This document shows, in pieces, positions 26,120-34,409 of a DNA stretch of 64,000 nt. The stretch comes from VBCG01 sp044226535. GTDB taxonomy: Bacteria; Pseudomonadota; Gammaproteobacteria; Burkholderiales; Casimicrobiaceae. A model generated the notes under the pieces. That model ran no database searches. It saw only the letters and a list, made by a program, of their open reading frames with translations, and was not told where the DNA came from. Position 1 is the first letter of the stretch; each line of letters begins with the position of its first letter. The stretch covers positions 62,001 through 126,000 of the forward strand of contig JBGAGT010000002.1 of NCBI GenBank assembly GCA_044226535.1. Direction: 5' to 3'. The position numbers were made by a program, and so were the translations under genes.

Positions 26120-26941
26120 TCAGGGGGCCTTGGGGCACACCGCGGTGCAGGCGAGAGGGTCCGCGGGGCGGCCAGCGAGCATGTCGGCCAGTTCGACCAC
26201 GCTGGGCGCCATGGCGTCGAAGTACGCTTCAGGCTCGACGTCGGCTTGGCCTCGCGGTCCGAATTCGCGAGGCCGCGGAATGAACGCCACCCTGAACCCG
26301 AACTGCTTGGCGGCTGCCAGGTCGTACTTGTGACAGGCGACCATGAGGATTTCGTCCGCACGCGCACCCAACGATTTCTGGGCGAGCGCGTAGACCTTGG
26401 GATCCGGCTTCGAGGAGTTGACCAATTCCGCCGTCAGGACACAATCGAACGGCAGGTCATGCCACTTGACGACGTTGATCAACGACGCCATCGAGCCGTT
26501 CGATAGCGTCGACAACGTGTACATCGGGTGGAGTTGCAGCAGGCCCGGTCGCGTATCCGGCCAGGGCTCGAGCATCGACCACGCGTCAGTCAGTTGGTCG
26601 CGATCCTCGCTCGACAGGGCAGAGCCCCACGTCGAGTCGCCAAGCAGCTGGTCGAGCGTGCCGCGATAGACGGCGTCGGTGGACTTCCAAGGCGTCGTGC
26701 CGGACATGATCGAGTTCAGCTCGTCGCGATACAGCGCGCGCCATCGGGTCAGCACGGCAGTCCAGTCGACGTCGATGCCGTGAATTGCCGTGAAGCCGTT
26801 ACCGACATCGGCAATGGTCGAATAGAAGTCGAGCAGCGACCCTTGCATGTCGAACGCGATCGCCTGGATCGAACTCGGATCGAGATGGCAAAAGCGCTTC
26901 GGCGGCGGCGGAGCGAGGGCTGTGCGCTGAGCTTGATTCAT
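26120..26941 (-). CDS. HAD-superfamily haloacid dehalogenase type II-like
   Basis: This 273-residue cytoplasmic enzyme is of the 2-haloacid dehalogenase group. The nucleophile motif is FDMQGSLLD (Asp31), with no second Asp at +2, as in dehalogenases rather than phosphatases. A conserved Arg lies in TRWRALYRDEL, motif II is STLSNGS, motif III is SSKPDPK and the final acidic loop is ACHKYDLAAA. In the family, the Asp attacks the carbon bearing the halogen and water releases a hydroxyacid. Whether this copy uses a halogenated acid is not provable here. ATG 26941 has GGAG six bases before it. It ends the operon of rubredoxin, pirin-like and tautomerase genes. Confidence 0.85.
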   Translation of the reverse strand: MNQAQRTALAPPPPKRFCHLDPSSIQAIAFDMQGSLLDFYSTIADVGNGFTAIHGIDVDWTAVLTRWRALYRDELNSIMSGTTPWKSTDAVYRGTLDQLLGDSTWGSALSSEDRDQLTDAWSMLEPWPDTRPGLLQLHPMYTLSTLSNGSMASLINVVKWHDLPFDCVLTAELVNSSKPDPKVYALAQKSLGARADEILMVACHKYDLAAAKQFGFRVAFIPRPREFGPRGQADVEPEAYFDAMAPSVVELADMLAGRPADPLACTAVCPKAP

Positions 26942-26973
26942 CGTCGACTCCGGTTGCGAGGATGGCGCATCGC

Positions 26974-27534
26974 TCAAGCGTTCGGCGGAAGCAGGCCACC
27001 CACATCGCTCGGATAGCCAGCGGCCTTGAACGCCCGCGCCTTGGCGGCGAAGTAATGCTTGACCCACGCGAATCGCTCGCTGGTGCGGGACAGTCCCACC
27101 GCCCCTGCGATGCTCGCGATGCTGATCGGCTTGCCGGCCGCGCCCCAGTCGCCTTCCGTGATCTCGCTGATCACCACCTGGCAACTTCCGCCGGCGGCGG
27201 GCGCGGACGGGTCTTGGCCCGTGACCGCCATCAGCGTGGCATTCACGCCCGCCTGCACCTCGGTCTTGTGCTGCGCGTTCATGTAGCCCTCCGGAATGCG
27301 CACGTCCACGAGAAAGCAGCCCGGAGGGTGTACGTACGTGCCGTCGGTGCGCCCGCCTGCCCACCAGTTGCCGCGCGCCATCGGGTTGTAGAGGACCCAT
27401 GCGAACGCATGACCACCTTCGGTGCCGGCGCCGCCTTCCATCTGGATCATCAACGCCGTCAGGCGCGTGGCGAGGTCCTGCTTCTGGACGTCGCTCAATG
27501 TGCCGTCGACGTAATGGACAGTCATGATGGGCAT
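26974..27534 (-). CDS. Tautomerase-fold protein
   Basis: This 186-residue protein begins MPIMTVHYVDGTLSDVQKQDLATRL, the usual start of 4-oxalocrotonate tautomerase-like proteins, in which Pro after the removed Met is the catalytic base. A second beta-alpha-beta unit (CFLVDVRIPEGYMNAQHKTEVQ) follows, so it is a fused double-unit member. Loops TDGTYVHPPG and WWAGGR are conspicuous. Family members isomerise keto-enols or dehalogenate 3-haloacrylates and malonate semialdehyde. Pairing with a haloacid dehalogenase gene 32 bases downstream suggests a role in degrading a halogenated or oxygenated acid, but this is inference. Confidence 0.75.
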   Translation of the reverse strand: MPIMTVHYVDGTLSDVQKQDLATRLTALMIQMEGGAGTEGGHAFAWVLYNPMARGNWWAGGRTDGTYVHPPGCFLVDVRIPEGYMNAQHKTEVQAGVNATLMAVTGQDPSAPAAGGSCQVVISEITEGDWGAAGKPISIASIAGAVGLSRTSERFAWVKHYFAAKARAFKAAGYPSDVGGLLPPNA

Positions 27535-27600
27535 GGCATGGCTCCGAATTGGGGGCGCGCGTGCGGTGGGGCTGGGGGACCCCGTTCCGCACACGCTTGA

Positions 27601-28368
27601 TCACATGATGGTTTCGACGAACAGCATGTCGGTCTTGCCGGCGCCCGAGCTGCAGCGGATGGCGTCGACGCCCCAGGCCGCGGCGGAATCGCGCCGGCCG
27701 AGCGTCGCGTCGGCGGCCAGCGAGGTGTGCCATTGCGCCTCGCCTTCGATGACGAAGCCGTACACGCCATGCCGCGGCGAGATCGGCGTGTACACCTGGT
27801 CGGTCGGGCCATCGCAGACCCAGCGAGATACGCGCACGTCCTGCGGGATGGGCAGCGCATCGGCGGCGTCGCCGACCAGCGTGACGAGCTTGTTGCGGCC
27901 GGCCTGCGCGTCGAAATGCTTGCGGTGGTAGCTGGGCGGCAGGTACAGCCGGTCGGGCAGGAACCATAGGTAGATGGCGTTCATGGCCTCGCTGCGCAGG
28001 TTGAGCTCGCTGTGCTTGCCGCCCGAACCCGCCGAGAACACGTAATAGTCGCCCGCACGCAGCTGGTCGACGAAGCCGACCGTGTTGGCGTGTGTCAGCT
28101 CGCCTTGCAGCACCACCGCGCAGATCACGAAGTCGTGGTGGGGATGCATGTTGTAGCCGCACCCCGTGCCGCTGAACACTTCGTCGCCGAAGACGCGCAT
28201 CGTGCCGAAGCCCGCGCGGCCGTCCTGGTAATCGTTGAAGTTGAAGCTGGAATGGCGCGTCAGCCGGGCGTCGGGGTGGCCCGCGATGTACGACGCCGTT
28301 TTCGCGCCTTCCGAGTCGTAGCGCCCGAAGCCGCGCTCGCCGGCGCGCAGGACGAAGGAACCTTGCAT
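27601..28368 (-). CDS. Pirin-like cupin protein
   Basis: This 255-residue bicupin belongs to the pirin family. The N-terminal signature is LTRHSSFNFNDYQDGRAGFG then YNMHPHHDFVI (75-82), and the metal ligands expected in the first cupin are H75, H77, H119 and E121. Bacterial pirins include quercetin 2,3-dioxygenase-like enzymes and regulatory proteins, so the reaction is not fixed. It starts 14 bases downstream of the rubredoxin gene, and an iron-binding electron carrier next to a cupin fits an oxidative step. No ribosome binding site better than GGAGA was seen. Confidence 0.85.
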   Translation of the reverse strand: MQGSFVLRAGERGFGRYDSEGAKTASYIAGHPDARLTRHSSFNFNDYQDGRAGFGTMRVFGDEVFSGTGCGYNMHPHHDFVICAVVLQGELTHANTVGFVDQLRAGDYYVFSAGSGGKHSELNLRSEAMNAIYLWFLPDRLYLPPSYHRKHFDAQAGRNKLVTLVGDAADALPIPQDVRVSRWVCDGPTDQVYTPISPRHGVYGFVIEGEAQWHTSLAADATLGRRDSAAAWGVDAIRCSSGAGKTDMLFVETIM

Positions 28369-28382
28369 GACGGGTCTCCGGA

Positions 28383-28616
28383 TCAGAAGCCTGCGCGCGA
28401 GAACGCGTTGGCGGGGTTGGGCTGGTGGTCGGCGTAGGGGATCTCGACCATCTCGAAGCGGTGCTTGGGCGTGCCGCAGTCGAGGCATGCCCAGTCGTCG
28501 GGGACGTCGGCCCAGCGCGTGCCGGCCGGGATGCCTTCTTCGGGGAGACCCAGTTGCTCGTCGTAGAGAAAGCCGCACCCGAGGCACAGGTAGCGTTTGA
28601 AGGGCGCGTCGGACAC
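28383..28616 (-). CDS. Rubredoxin
   Basis: This 77-residue rubredoxin has two CxxCG elements: C11 and C14 (YLCLGCGFLYDE) and C44 and C47 (WACLDCGTPKHRF). These bind one iron and carry single electrons in the cytoplasm. It is longer than the usual 53-60 residues, with a C-terminal extension ending NAFSRAGF. It is the first gene of the operon with pirin, tautomerase and dehalogenase genes and lies downstream of the 41-bp palindrome. Confidence 0.95.
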   Translation of the reverse strand: MSDAPFKRYLCLGCGFLYDEQLGLPEEGIPAGTRWADVPDDWACLDCGTPKHRFEMVEIPYADHQPNPANAFSRAGF

Positions 28617-28669
28617 GTTCGTTCCTCAGTGAGGGGGCCGCTTGGCCACCGGCGAGTGCCGTGGCACCA

Positions 28670-28710
28670 AGTAGCGCGTGACACATTATAGTCACGTGTC
28701 ACGCGCTACT
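28670..28710. promoter_or_regulatory. 41-bp perfect palindrome between divergent genes
   Basis: Arms AGTAGCGCGTGACAC (28670-28684) and GTGTCACGCGCTACT (28696-28710) are perfect complements separated by 11 bases (ATTATAGTCAC). The site lies between the rubredoxin operon and the divergent GntR gene and overlaps a -10-like TATAGT. Its size allows two operator half-dimer sites or a strong cruciform. A GntR/FCD repressor encoded next door is the likely binder. Confidence 0.8.
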
Positions 28711-28766
28711 GCAAGCTTTTTCGTGTAAAGTGGCGGTGTTGACGCCTGATGACAATGGAGCCGCCC

Positions 28767-29420
28767 ATGACCCAACTGACCACCGAGCCTGCCAACAACC
28801 TGCGCGAGCAGGTCGTGACGCGGGTGCGCGCGGACATCATTTCGGGCCGCAGCAAGCCGGGGTCGGTGCTGTCGGTGCCGTCGCTATCCGCGGACCTGGG
28901 CGTCTCGACGACGCCGGTCCGCGAGGCGCTGCTCGACCTTGCCCGCGACGGGCTCATCACGCCGATGCGCAACCGCGGCTTCCGCGTCGAGCCGATGACG
29001 GTGGCGGCGATGGAGAACCTCTTCGACATGCGCGTGCTGCTGGAACGGCATGCATTGGTGGCGGTGGCCGGCGCGCGGCTCACCGACACCGCGGAGCTCA
29101 CCCGGCTCGCGGATGCGGTCGCAATGGCCGTAGAGTCGGGGAACGTGCCGGCCTACCTGGATACGGATCGGGCGTTTCACTGCGCGTTGGTGGAACGCGC
29201 GCAGAACCCGCTGATGACGCGGATGGTGATGAAGCTGCGGGACGACATGCGCCTCTACGGGATCGACTCCGCCGAAGGGCGCAAGCGGCAGAAGCTCTCC
29301 GTGAAGGAGCACTACCAGATGATCGAGATGGGCGTTGCGGGCGACGTCCAGGGCATCGGCAAGCTTATCGAGCAGCACATCTTGTCGTGGAAGCCGTTGT
29401 TCCGGGCGGCGCTGGTATGA
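28767..29420 (+). CDS. GntR-family (FCD subfamily) transcriptional regulator
   Basis: This 217-residue regulator has an N-terminal winged helix (EQVVTRVRADIISGRSKPG, LSVPSLSADLGVSTTPVREALLDLARDGLI) and a C-terminal FCD helical ligand-binding domain with NLFDMRVLLERHALV and DRAFHCALVERA. Such proteins usually repress divergent catabolic operons and are released by an organic acid. The ATG at 28767 has GGAG eight bases upstream and was preferred over ATG 28749 and 28755. The palindrome at 28670-28710 is the expected operator. Confidence 0.9.
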   Translation: MTQLTTEPANNLREQVVTRVRADIISGRSKPGSVLSVPSLSADLGVSTTPVREALLDLARDGLITPMRNRGFRVEPMTVAAMENLFDMRVLLERHALVAVAGARLTDTAELTRLADAVAMAVESGNVPAYLDTDRAFHCALVERAQNPLMTRMVMKLRDDMRLYGIDSAEGRKRQKLSVKEHYQMIEMGVAGDVQGIGKLIEQHILSWKPLFRAALV

Positions 29421-29477
29421 CGGGCGTTCGATAGGCGAAGGTGGCGCGTTCCACCCAGGACGCGCGGATACACGCAG

Positions 29478-29657
29478 TCACGCCGGGATGCGCATCGCAA
29501 TAGCGTCTAGCTCGCGCACAACCTCCGCCGGCAGCTTGAGCTGACCCGCCGCCAGATTGTCGCGCAAATGCATGCGCGTCGATGTACCCGGAATCAGCAG
29601 GATATTGGGCGAGCGCAGCAGCAGCCACCCCAGCGCCACCTGTATCAGAGTTGCGCC
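29478..29657 (-). pseudogene. Aldo/keto reductase, C-terminal remnant
   Basis: Read on the minus strand, the bases give LIQVALGWLLLRSP, NILLIPGTSTRMHLRDNL and AAGQLKLPAEVVRELDAI before a stop at 29478. This is the ending of an AKR family oxidoreductase (a catalytic-barrel strand, then the cofactor-side loop GTSTR). About the first 240 residues are missing. The breakpoint lies next to the start of the LysR remnant that points away, so one deletion may have removed the amino termini of both. No activity is expected. Confidence 0.75.
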
Positions 29658-30522
29658 AAGCCCCGTCGTTCCGCGACGGCGCGAGTGCTAGCGGTACCAG
29701 CGCGTCGGCGTTGAGCGAAGCGTGCGACGGCTGGAGGCCGCGCTGGGTACAGGGCCCCTCAACCGGACCACGTGCAGCATTGCGCTCACCAAAGCGGGCG
29801 CGCGTCTGCTGGCGCACCTGAATACCGCGCCCGCGGGAGTGGACGATGCGTTGCAGGTGGTGAAAAGCCGGCGCGACCGCATCGTGGGCACGTTGCGACT
29901 CAACGTGCCCTTCAGCGTCGCGCGCCTTGTCCTGGCCAGCATCGTCCCCGCGTTCCTGGCCGCGTAACCCGCCATCCGACTGGAGGTGATCGTCGACCAG
30001 AACTTTGTCGACGTGCTCGCCGCGAGATGCGGCGCGGGCATTCGCAATGACGAGCGTTTGAAGCACGAAATCATTGCCCTGCCCATTGCCGAGCGTGCAG
30101 CGGTTTGCTTGTGCGGCGCCGCAGGACTATCTAACGAAGCATGGGACGCCGCTACATCCGCGGGATCTGCTGAAGCATGCTTGCCTTCGCTGGCGGCCTC
30201 CACCGGGACGATGGCTGCGTGGGAGCTTGAGCGGAAGGGCGCGCGGGTGAGTATTGATCCGGCTGGGCCTTTGCTTGTGCTTTTGGGTGGAGGGACTGAC
30301 CTGCTGGTTGATGCGGCTATCGCCGGGACCTGACTCTTGTATCCCTTTGAGCAGTGGCTTCGGCCCTGTCTGACCAATGGCGAGTTACGGCCGGTGCTGA
30401 AACGGTGGTCGCTCGAGTTCAGCGGCCCTTATCTTTACTACTCGGGACGAAAGCTGATGTCAGCACCGTTACAAGCCGTCGTCAATTTCGTTCGCGCGAC
30501 AAACAATCATGTTTCATGGTGA
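29648..30522 (+). pseudogene. LysR-family regulator, decayed
   Basis: A LysR protein can be read with interruptions. Its helix-turn-helix end is APSFRDGASASGTSASALSE (shifted by one base near 29720), then VRRLEAALG and LRLNVPFSVARLVLASIVP. A nonsense codon TAA at 29965-29967 replaces a Tyr codon (AAYPAIRLEV expected). PAIRLEVIVDQNFVDVLAA and LPIAERA follow. The +2 frame then gives AAPQDYLTKHGTPLHPRD, and a final segment reads LRPVLKRWSLEFSGPYLYY and ends NNHVSW. An additional stop occurs at 30331. The start codon and first helices are missing. Several independent lesions show a clear pseudogene. Confidence 0.85.
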
Positions 30523-30554
30523 GGTGACAGCGACAACACGCCTTCGTCCATTGA

Positions 30555-33005
30555 TTAGGTATCAAACAAGTCCCCACCGCCGGAATGTCCTTCGCCGTCG
30601 TAGCCGGTCAAAGCGTGTTCCCGAATCCGGCGGATGCAATCACGAACCAGCGTCGGCGCCGCAGCCGCTTCATAGGCGGGAAAGACGGCTGCGCACTGAG
30701 CGGCGGTGTACTCGAAGTAGCGCTCTGCTAGATCCAATCGCTTCTGCGTCGCTGGGTGCCTATCGTCCGGATTTCTTGAGATATCTCGCGCAATCGGCTC
30801 GTCGCTAAGGAATGCGTCAATTGGTGCATTGGCAAAATACTCAATTCGACTCAGCAGGAACCGCGTGTGGAAATAGCCAGATGCAGTAACGCGGACGTAG
30901 TCTTCATGATTTATGCCTTTTGATCTCTGATGATCGGCGACTATCAACCCTTTGTTAAGTAACACTTCTAGCCCCCAAAGCACATCTTCTTGGGTATAGC
31001 CCAACCGCGACCCTTCTCGAATTAAGTCGGGGACGTAGTGATATCCCTCGATTGCAAATGAAAGTTTCGACTTTCTGTGCCGAATCAAATACTCTAAGAG
31101 TTCAATCAGGAGAAAATTGTTCGCACTTGCACTCCCCTCCGGAGTCGCAAATACATTTTCAGTGTATCCATGAGCACTTGCGTAGTAGCGGTGACTTGTT
31201 CTCATAAGCACCCGAATTATCAGTCGCTCAGAGAGCTCTTTCTTTGCTCCCTGTGTAATCGAAATTATGAGTTTGTCATCCAAGTGTCCTGACGTAAGGA
31301 TATCGGCAAACATTTCCAACGCACGACGAACGTCGCGTCCTGCGAGCGCCTCCAGAATCAGGCGAATCTTGCGGCTCGGCTTAAAGAGCGAGAGATAAAT
31401 CGCAAAGAGATACCGCCCCAAGCTTGTAGCCGGATACTCGATGTGGACTCCACTGTCGAGCTCATACCGAATCCGCTTATCCGAGTGCTGCGTCAAGTAC
31501 TCAATGGCCAATTCCAAACGCTTTTTCACCACATTAACGAAATGTGGCGCATGGATCCGAAATGCAAATGGCTTCAGAAACGCGTCCAGTGGCGGCTGAT
31601 TGCGATAGGCGTCAAACGTCTCATCGCGAAGTGTCAATATCGACATGCACGTTACGAAGTGCCGAAACCACTGAACAGTTTGGAAAATCTTGAGTTGCTG
31701 ATCGCGATCCCGGCGGTCTACGTTGTCGAAAATGACCAACAACGGAAGACTGCAATCCTTCACGAGGTACCGACCAATGCCAGATGCCAGCCGCCGCGGG
31801 TCGCTGTACCACGCCTCCAAGTTTGCAGAGATGCGACGCGCGCATTCTGCGGGATCGGCATCCTTTAGCGGTCGGAGGGGACCTCGTTCCAGCTGCGCTA
31901 GATCAGGAGCGAAGTAGCGACGTAGGTTTTCATATTCAAGAAAGGAGTCTCCGTCTTGAGCTTTGAGTTCGGCCACAAATTCTGTACATATCCAGTTCTC
32001 GACGTGATCCAATGAATCACTCGCGCGATTGAAATCGATTGTGACGATTTTGCTTCGATCTAGTACTTCCCGAGGGGCGAGATACGAGAAGTATCTGCGT
32101 AGAAACGTCGATTTTCCTGAACCAACCCCACCGACCAATATGATCAAAGGATCGGGATTGTCACGTCGGTGGCTTATCGTGCGTCGGAGTGCATCGTCGA
32201 GCGCGCCGGCATGCTTCCGCGTGGTCTCCAGCGGTTCCACATCCTTTTGGCGAGGTAGGCGATCTTTTAACAGCGCATCTAGGTCGGAGTTATATCTTGT
32301 CGCTTCTGTGGAAGGGACATACGCGCGGCGAATGATCTCATCGGAGCTGGCTCCGGATTCAGGGTCGAAATAGCGATGAAGCAGAGGAATGAGGTCTCGG
32401 GAAAATGAGTTCGAAGGAAGCGTTTCGCTCTGTTTGCTCGGGCCGCCAATCAGAGATAATGGGCGGAATTTGTTGGTCGGAAGAAGCTTGTGCCTTATCA
32501 TGTCTGCGTGTTTCTTTGCAGATTGCCGACCGAGTGTGGCGATCATAGTCTCAAATGACGACCGTCCAGCTTTCAAGTCATCGAGATCTATCGAAACTGC
32601 CTCAGCTTCACTGTCCCACGGTCCATAGATAAGTGTGCGACCGTCGGATGAGAGGATCTGTCGAACGGGATTGCAGTCGCTCGGAAATCGTTTGTTCACT
32701 TCTGCGGCATACATGCGTGCTTCACGGTAGCCTGCCGCGCTTCCAGTTTCCGGATCCTTGGCTTCCACAATCAAGATTGGGACCCCTGCGACATATATGG
32801 CGTAGTCAGGGTAGTAGCCAATCTTCTTTCCTGCCCCTTTATCTATATCGCTCGGGACCAGGTATTGCTTGGTCAATATTTCTTCGTTGCTGAAGCCGAG
32901 ATCATTTTGCAGCAGAGGAAATAGAAACTTTTGCTCGACGTCGCTTTCAGTAGCTAGCGCGGCCTTCTCAGCTAAGGGCATGGAGAACTCGACAGTCGTT
33001 GGCAT
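30555..33005 (-). CDS. HsdR-N-type PD-(D/E)XK nuclease joined to a P-loop NTPase (defence candidate)
   Basis: The protein has 816 residues from the ATG at 33005; an in-frame TTG at 33026 would add seven. Counting from the TTG, the N-terminal domain (about 25-165) resembles the type I restriction R-subunit N terminus: YYPDYAIYV with D74, then LIVEAK with E88 and K90, the PD-(D/E)XK nuclease signature. An NTPase follows: Walker A GGVGSGKST (299-307), Walker B LLVIFDNVD (429-437), and a sensor-like TLRDE (465-469). The C-terminus is helical with a winged-helix-like RVTASGYFHTRFL. No helicase motifs, methylase or specificity subunit are present. The gene is AT-rich compared with all its neighbours and lies between pseudogenes and the RNR locus. 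It may be an abortive-infection or antiphage protein; function is inferred. Confidence 0.8.
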   Translation of the reverse strand: MPTTVEFSMPLAEKAALATESDVEQKFLFPLLQNDLGFSNEEILTKQYLVPSDIDKGAGKKIGYYPDYAIYVAGVPILIVEAKDPETGSAAGYREARMYAAEVNKRFPSDCNPVRQILSSDGRTLIYGPWDSEAEAVSIDLDDLKAGRSSFETMIATLGRQSAKKHADMIRHKLLPTNKFRPLSLIGGPSKQSETLPSNSFSRDLIPLLHRYFDPESGASSDEIIRRAYVPSTEATRYNSDLDALLKDRLPRQKDVEPLETTRKHAGALDDALRRTISHRRDNPDPLIILVGGVGSGKSTFLRRYFSYLAPREVLDRSKIVTIDFNRASDSLDHVENWICTEFVAELKAQDGDSFLEYENLRRYFAPDLAQLERGPLRPLKDADPAECARRISANLEAWYSDPRRLASGIGRYLVKDCSLPLLVIFDNVDRRDRDQQLKIFQTVQWFRHFVTCMSILTLRDETFDAYRNQPPLDAFLKPFAFRIHAPHFVNVVKKRLELAIEYLTQHSDKRIRYELDSGVHIEYPATSLGRYLFAIYLSLFKPSRKIRLILEALAGRDVRRALEMFADILTSGHLDDKLIISITQGAKKELSERLIIRVLMRTSHRYYASAHGYTENVFATPEGSASANNFLLIELLEYLIRHRKSKLSFAIEGYHYVPDLIREGSRLGYTQEDVLWGLEVLLNKGLIVADHQRSKGINHEDYVRVTASGYFHTRFLLSRIEYFANAPIDAFLSDEPIARDISRNPDDRHPATQKRLDLAERYFEYTAAQCAAVFPAYEAAAAPTLVRDCIRRIREHALTGYDGEGHSGGGDLFDT

Positions 33006-33025
33006 TTGGTCGATGTAGAAAAGCA

Positions 33026-33048
33026 AAGGGCGGCACTTGGCCGCCCTT
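33026..33048 (-). terminator. Intrinsic terminator of nrdB
   Basis: A 9-bp perfect stem (AAGGGCGGC / GCCGCCCTT, loop of five bases) lies 28 bases past the nrdB stop and is followed on the minus strand by TTTGCTTTTC. This is a textbook Rho-independent terminator. The AT-rich nuclease-NTPase gene begins directly after it. Confidence 0.88.
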
Positions 33049-33075
33049 CCGCGTTGGTCTTTACCTTCTAGCTCC

Positions 33076-34245
33076 CTAATCCCAGCTCAACGCCCCACCC
33101 GTCTGATACTCAATCACTCTCGTCTCAAAGAAGTTCTTTTCCTTCTTGAGATCGATCATCTCCGCCATCCAGGGGAACGGGTTATCCGCCTTCTCGAACA
33201 CCGGATCCAGCCCGATCTGCTGGCACCGCCGGTTGGCAATGAACCGCAGGTACTCCTTGAACATCGGCGCGTTGAGGCCCAGCACCCCGCGCGGCATCGT
33301 GTCCTCGGCGTAGCGGTACTCGAGCTCCACGCCCTTGCGCATCAGCTCGGCGATCTCGGCCTTGAACTCGTTGGTCCACAGGTGCGGGTTCTCGAGCTTG
33401 ATGGTGTTGACGAGGTCGATGCCGAAGTTGCAGTGCATGCTCTCGTCGCGCAGGATGTACTGGTACTGCTCGCTCGAGCCCGTCATCTTGTTCTGCCGGC
33501 CCATCGCCAGGATCTGCGTGAAGCCCACGTAGAAGAACAAGCCCTCCATGATGCAGCTGAACACGATCAGGCTCTTCAGGAGCTGCTGGTCGGTCTCGGG
33601 CGTACCGGTCTTGAAGCTCGGGTCGGTCAGCACGTTGATGAACGGGATCAGGAACTCGTCCTTGTCGCGGATGCTCTTGATCTCGTGGTACGCGTTGAAG
33701 ATCTCGCCTTCGTCGAGGCCCAGGCTCTCGGTGATGTACTGGTAGGCGTGGGTGTGAATCGCTTCCTCGAAGGCCTGGCGCAGCAGGTACTGGCGGCACT
33801 CGGGGGCGGTGATGTGCCGGTAGGTGCCGAGCACGATGTTGTTGGCGGCGAGCGAGTCGGCGGTGACGAAGAAGCCCAGGTTGCGCTTGACGATCAGGCG
33901 CTCGTCCTCGGTGAGGCCGTTGGGGTTCTTCCACAGCTCGATGTCGCGCTGCATGTTGATCTCTTGCGGCATCCAGTGGTTGGCGCAGCCGGCAAGGTAC
34001 TTGTCCCAGGCCCACTTGTACTTGAAGGGCACGAGCTGGTTGACGTCGGCGCTGCCGTTGATGACGCGCTTGTCCTCGAGGCGCACGCGTCCCGTGCTCT
34101 GCGGCGCCTGGCGGTCGACGTCGAGGTCGTGCACGGGCTCGCGCGACAGCATGCCGCCGGCGACCTGGGCGCGGATGGTTTCCGGGCTCATCGGCGCCAT
34201 GCGGGGGAGGGCCGCTGCGGGGATGTCGTCGTCGAAGTTGAGCAT
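33076..34245 (-). CDS. nrdB: Class Ia ribonucleoside-diphosphate reductase, beta subunit
   Basis: NrdB holds the di-iron site and tyrosyl radical needed by NrdA to reduce ribonucleotides. In this 389-residue protein the metal ligands fall at D130, E161 and H164, and the radical residue at Y168 (EAIHTHAYQY). The spacing is identical to D84, E115, H118 and Y122 of E. coli, and the Tyr marks class Ia rather than Ic. The ATG at 34245 (MLNFDDD) matches the family; the frame stays open for 13 more codons into the repeat upstream. It is transcribed after nrdA, with a DUF2442 gene and repeats in between, and ends at a strong terminator. Confidence 0.97.
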   Translation of the reverse strand: MLNFDDDIPAAALPRMAPMSPETIRAQVAGGMLSREPVHDLDVDRQAPQSTGRVRLEDKRVINGSADVNQLVPFKYKWAWDKYLAGCANHWMPQEINMQRDIELWKNPNGLTEDERLIVKRNLGFFVTADSLAANNIVLGTYRHITAPECRQYLLRQAFEEAIHTHAYQYITESLGLDEGEIFNAYHEIKSIRDKDEFLIPFINVLTDPSFKTGTPETDQQLLKSLIVFSCIMEGLFFYVGFTQILAMGRQNKMTGSSEQYQYILRDESMHCNFGIDLVNTIKLENPHLWTNEFKAEIAELMRKGVELEYRYAEDTMPRGVLGLNAPMFKEYLRFIANRRCQQIGLDPVFEKADNPFPWMAEMIDLKKEKNFFETRVIEYQTGGALSWD

Positions 34246-34268
34246 GGGTGGTGAGCCTTTTTCTCGTT

Positions 34269-34389
34269 CGTCATTCCCCGTCATTCATGTCGTCCCCGCG
34301 AAAGCGGGGATCCACGGCATGGGTCCCCGCTTTCGCGGGGATGACGGGGTGGGGGATCTGGCATGGGTCCCCGCTTTCGCGGGGATGAC
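34269..34389. repeat. dRS3-like repeat cluster upstream of nrdB
   Basis: Half-sites (TCATTCCCC, then GTCATTCATGTCGTCCCC) precede one complete palindrome (ending 34313) and two further inverted copies, GGTCCCCGC-TTTC-GCGGGG with a terminal ATGAC each (ending 34347 and 34389). It lies just before the nrdB start, so it is part of the mRNA leader or a processing signal. Confidence 0.8.
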
Positions 34390-34409
34390 CCCATGTGTTG
34401 TCGTTTCTT

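Noticed and set aside
30555..33005. Complete type I restriction-modification system
   Set aside because: No hsdM or hsdS gene lies within the window and no SF2 helicase motifs follow the nuclease domain.
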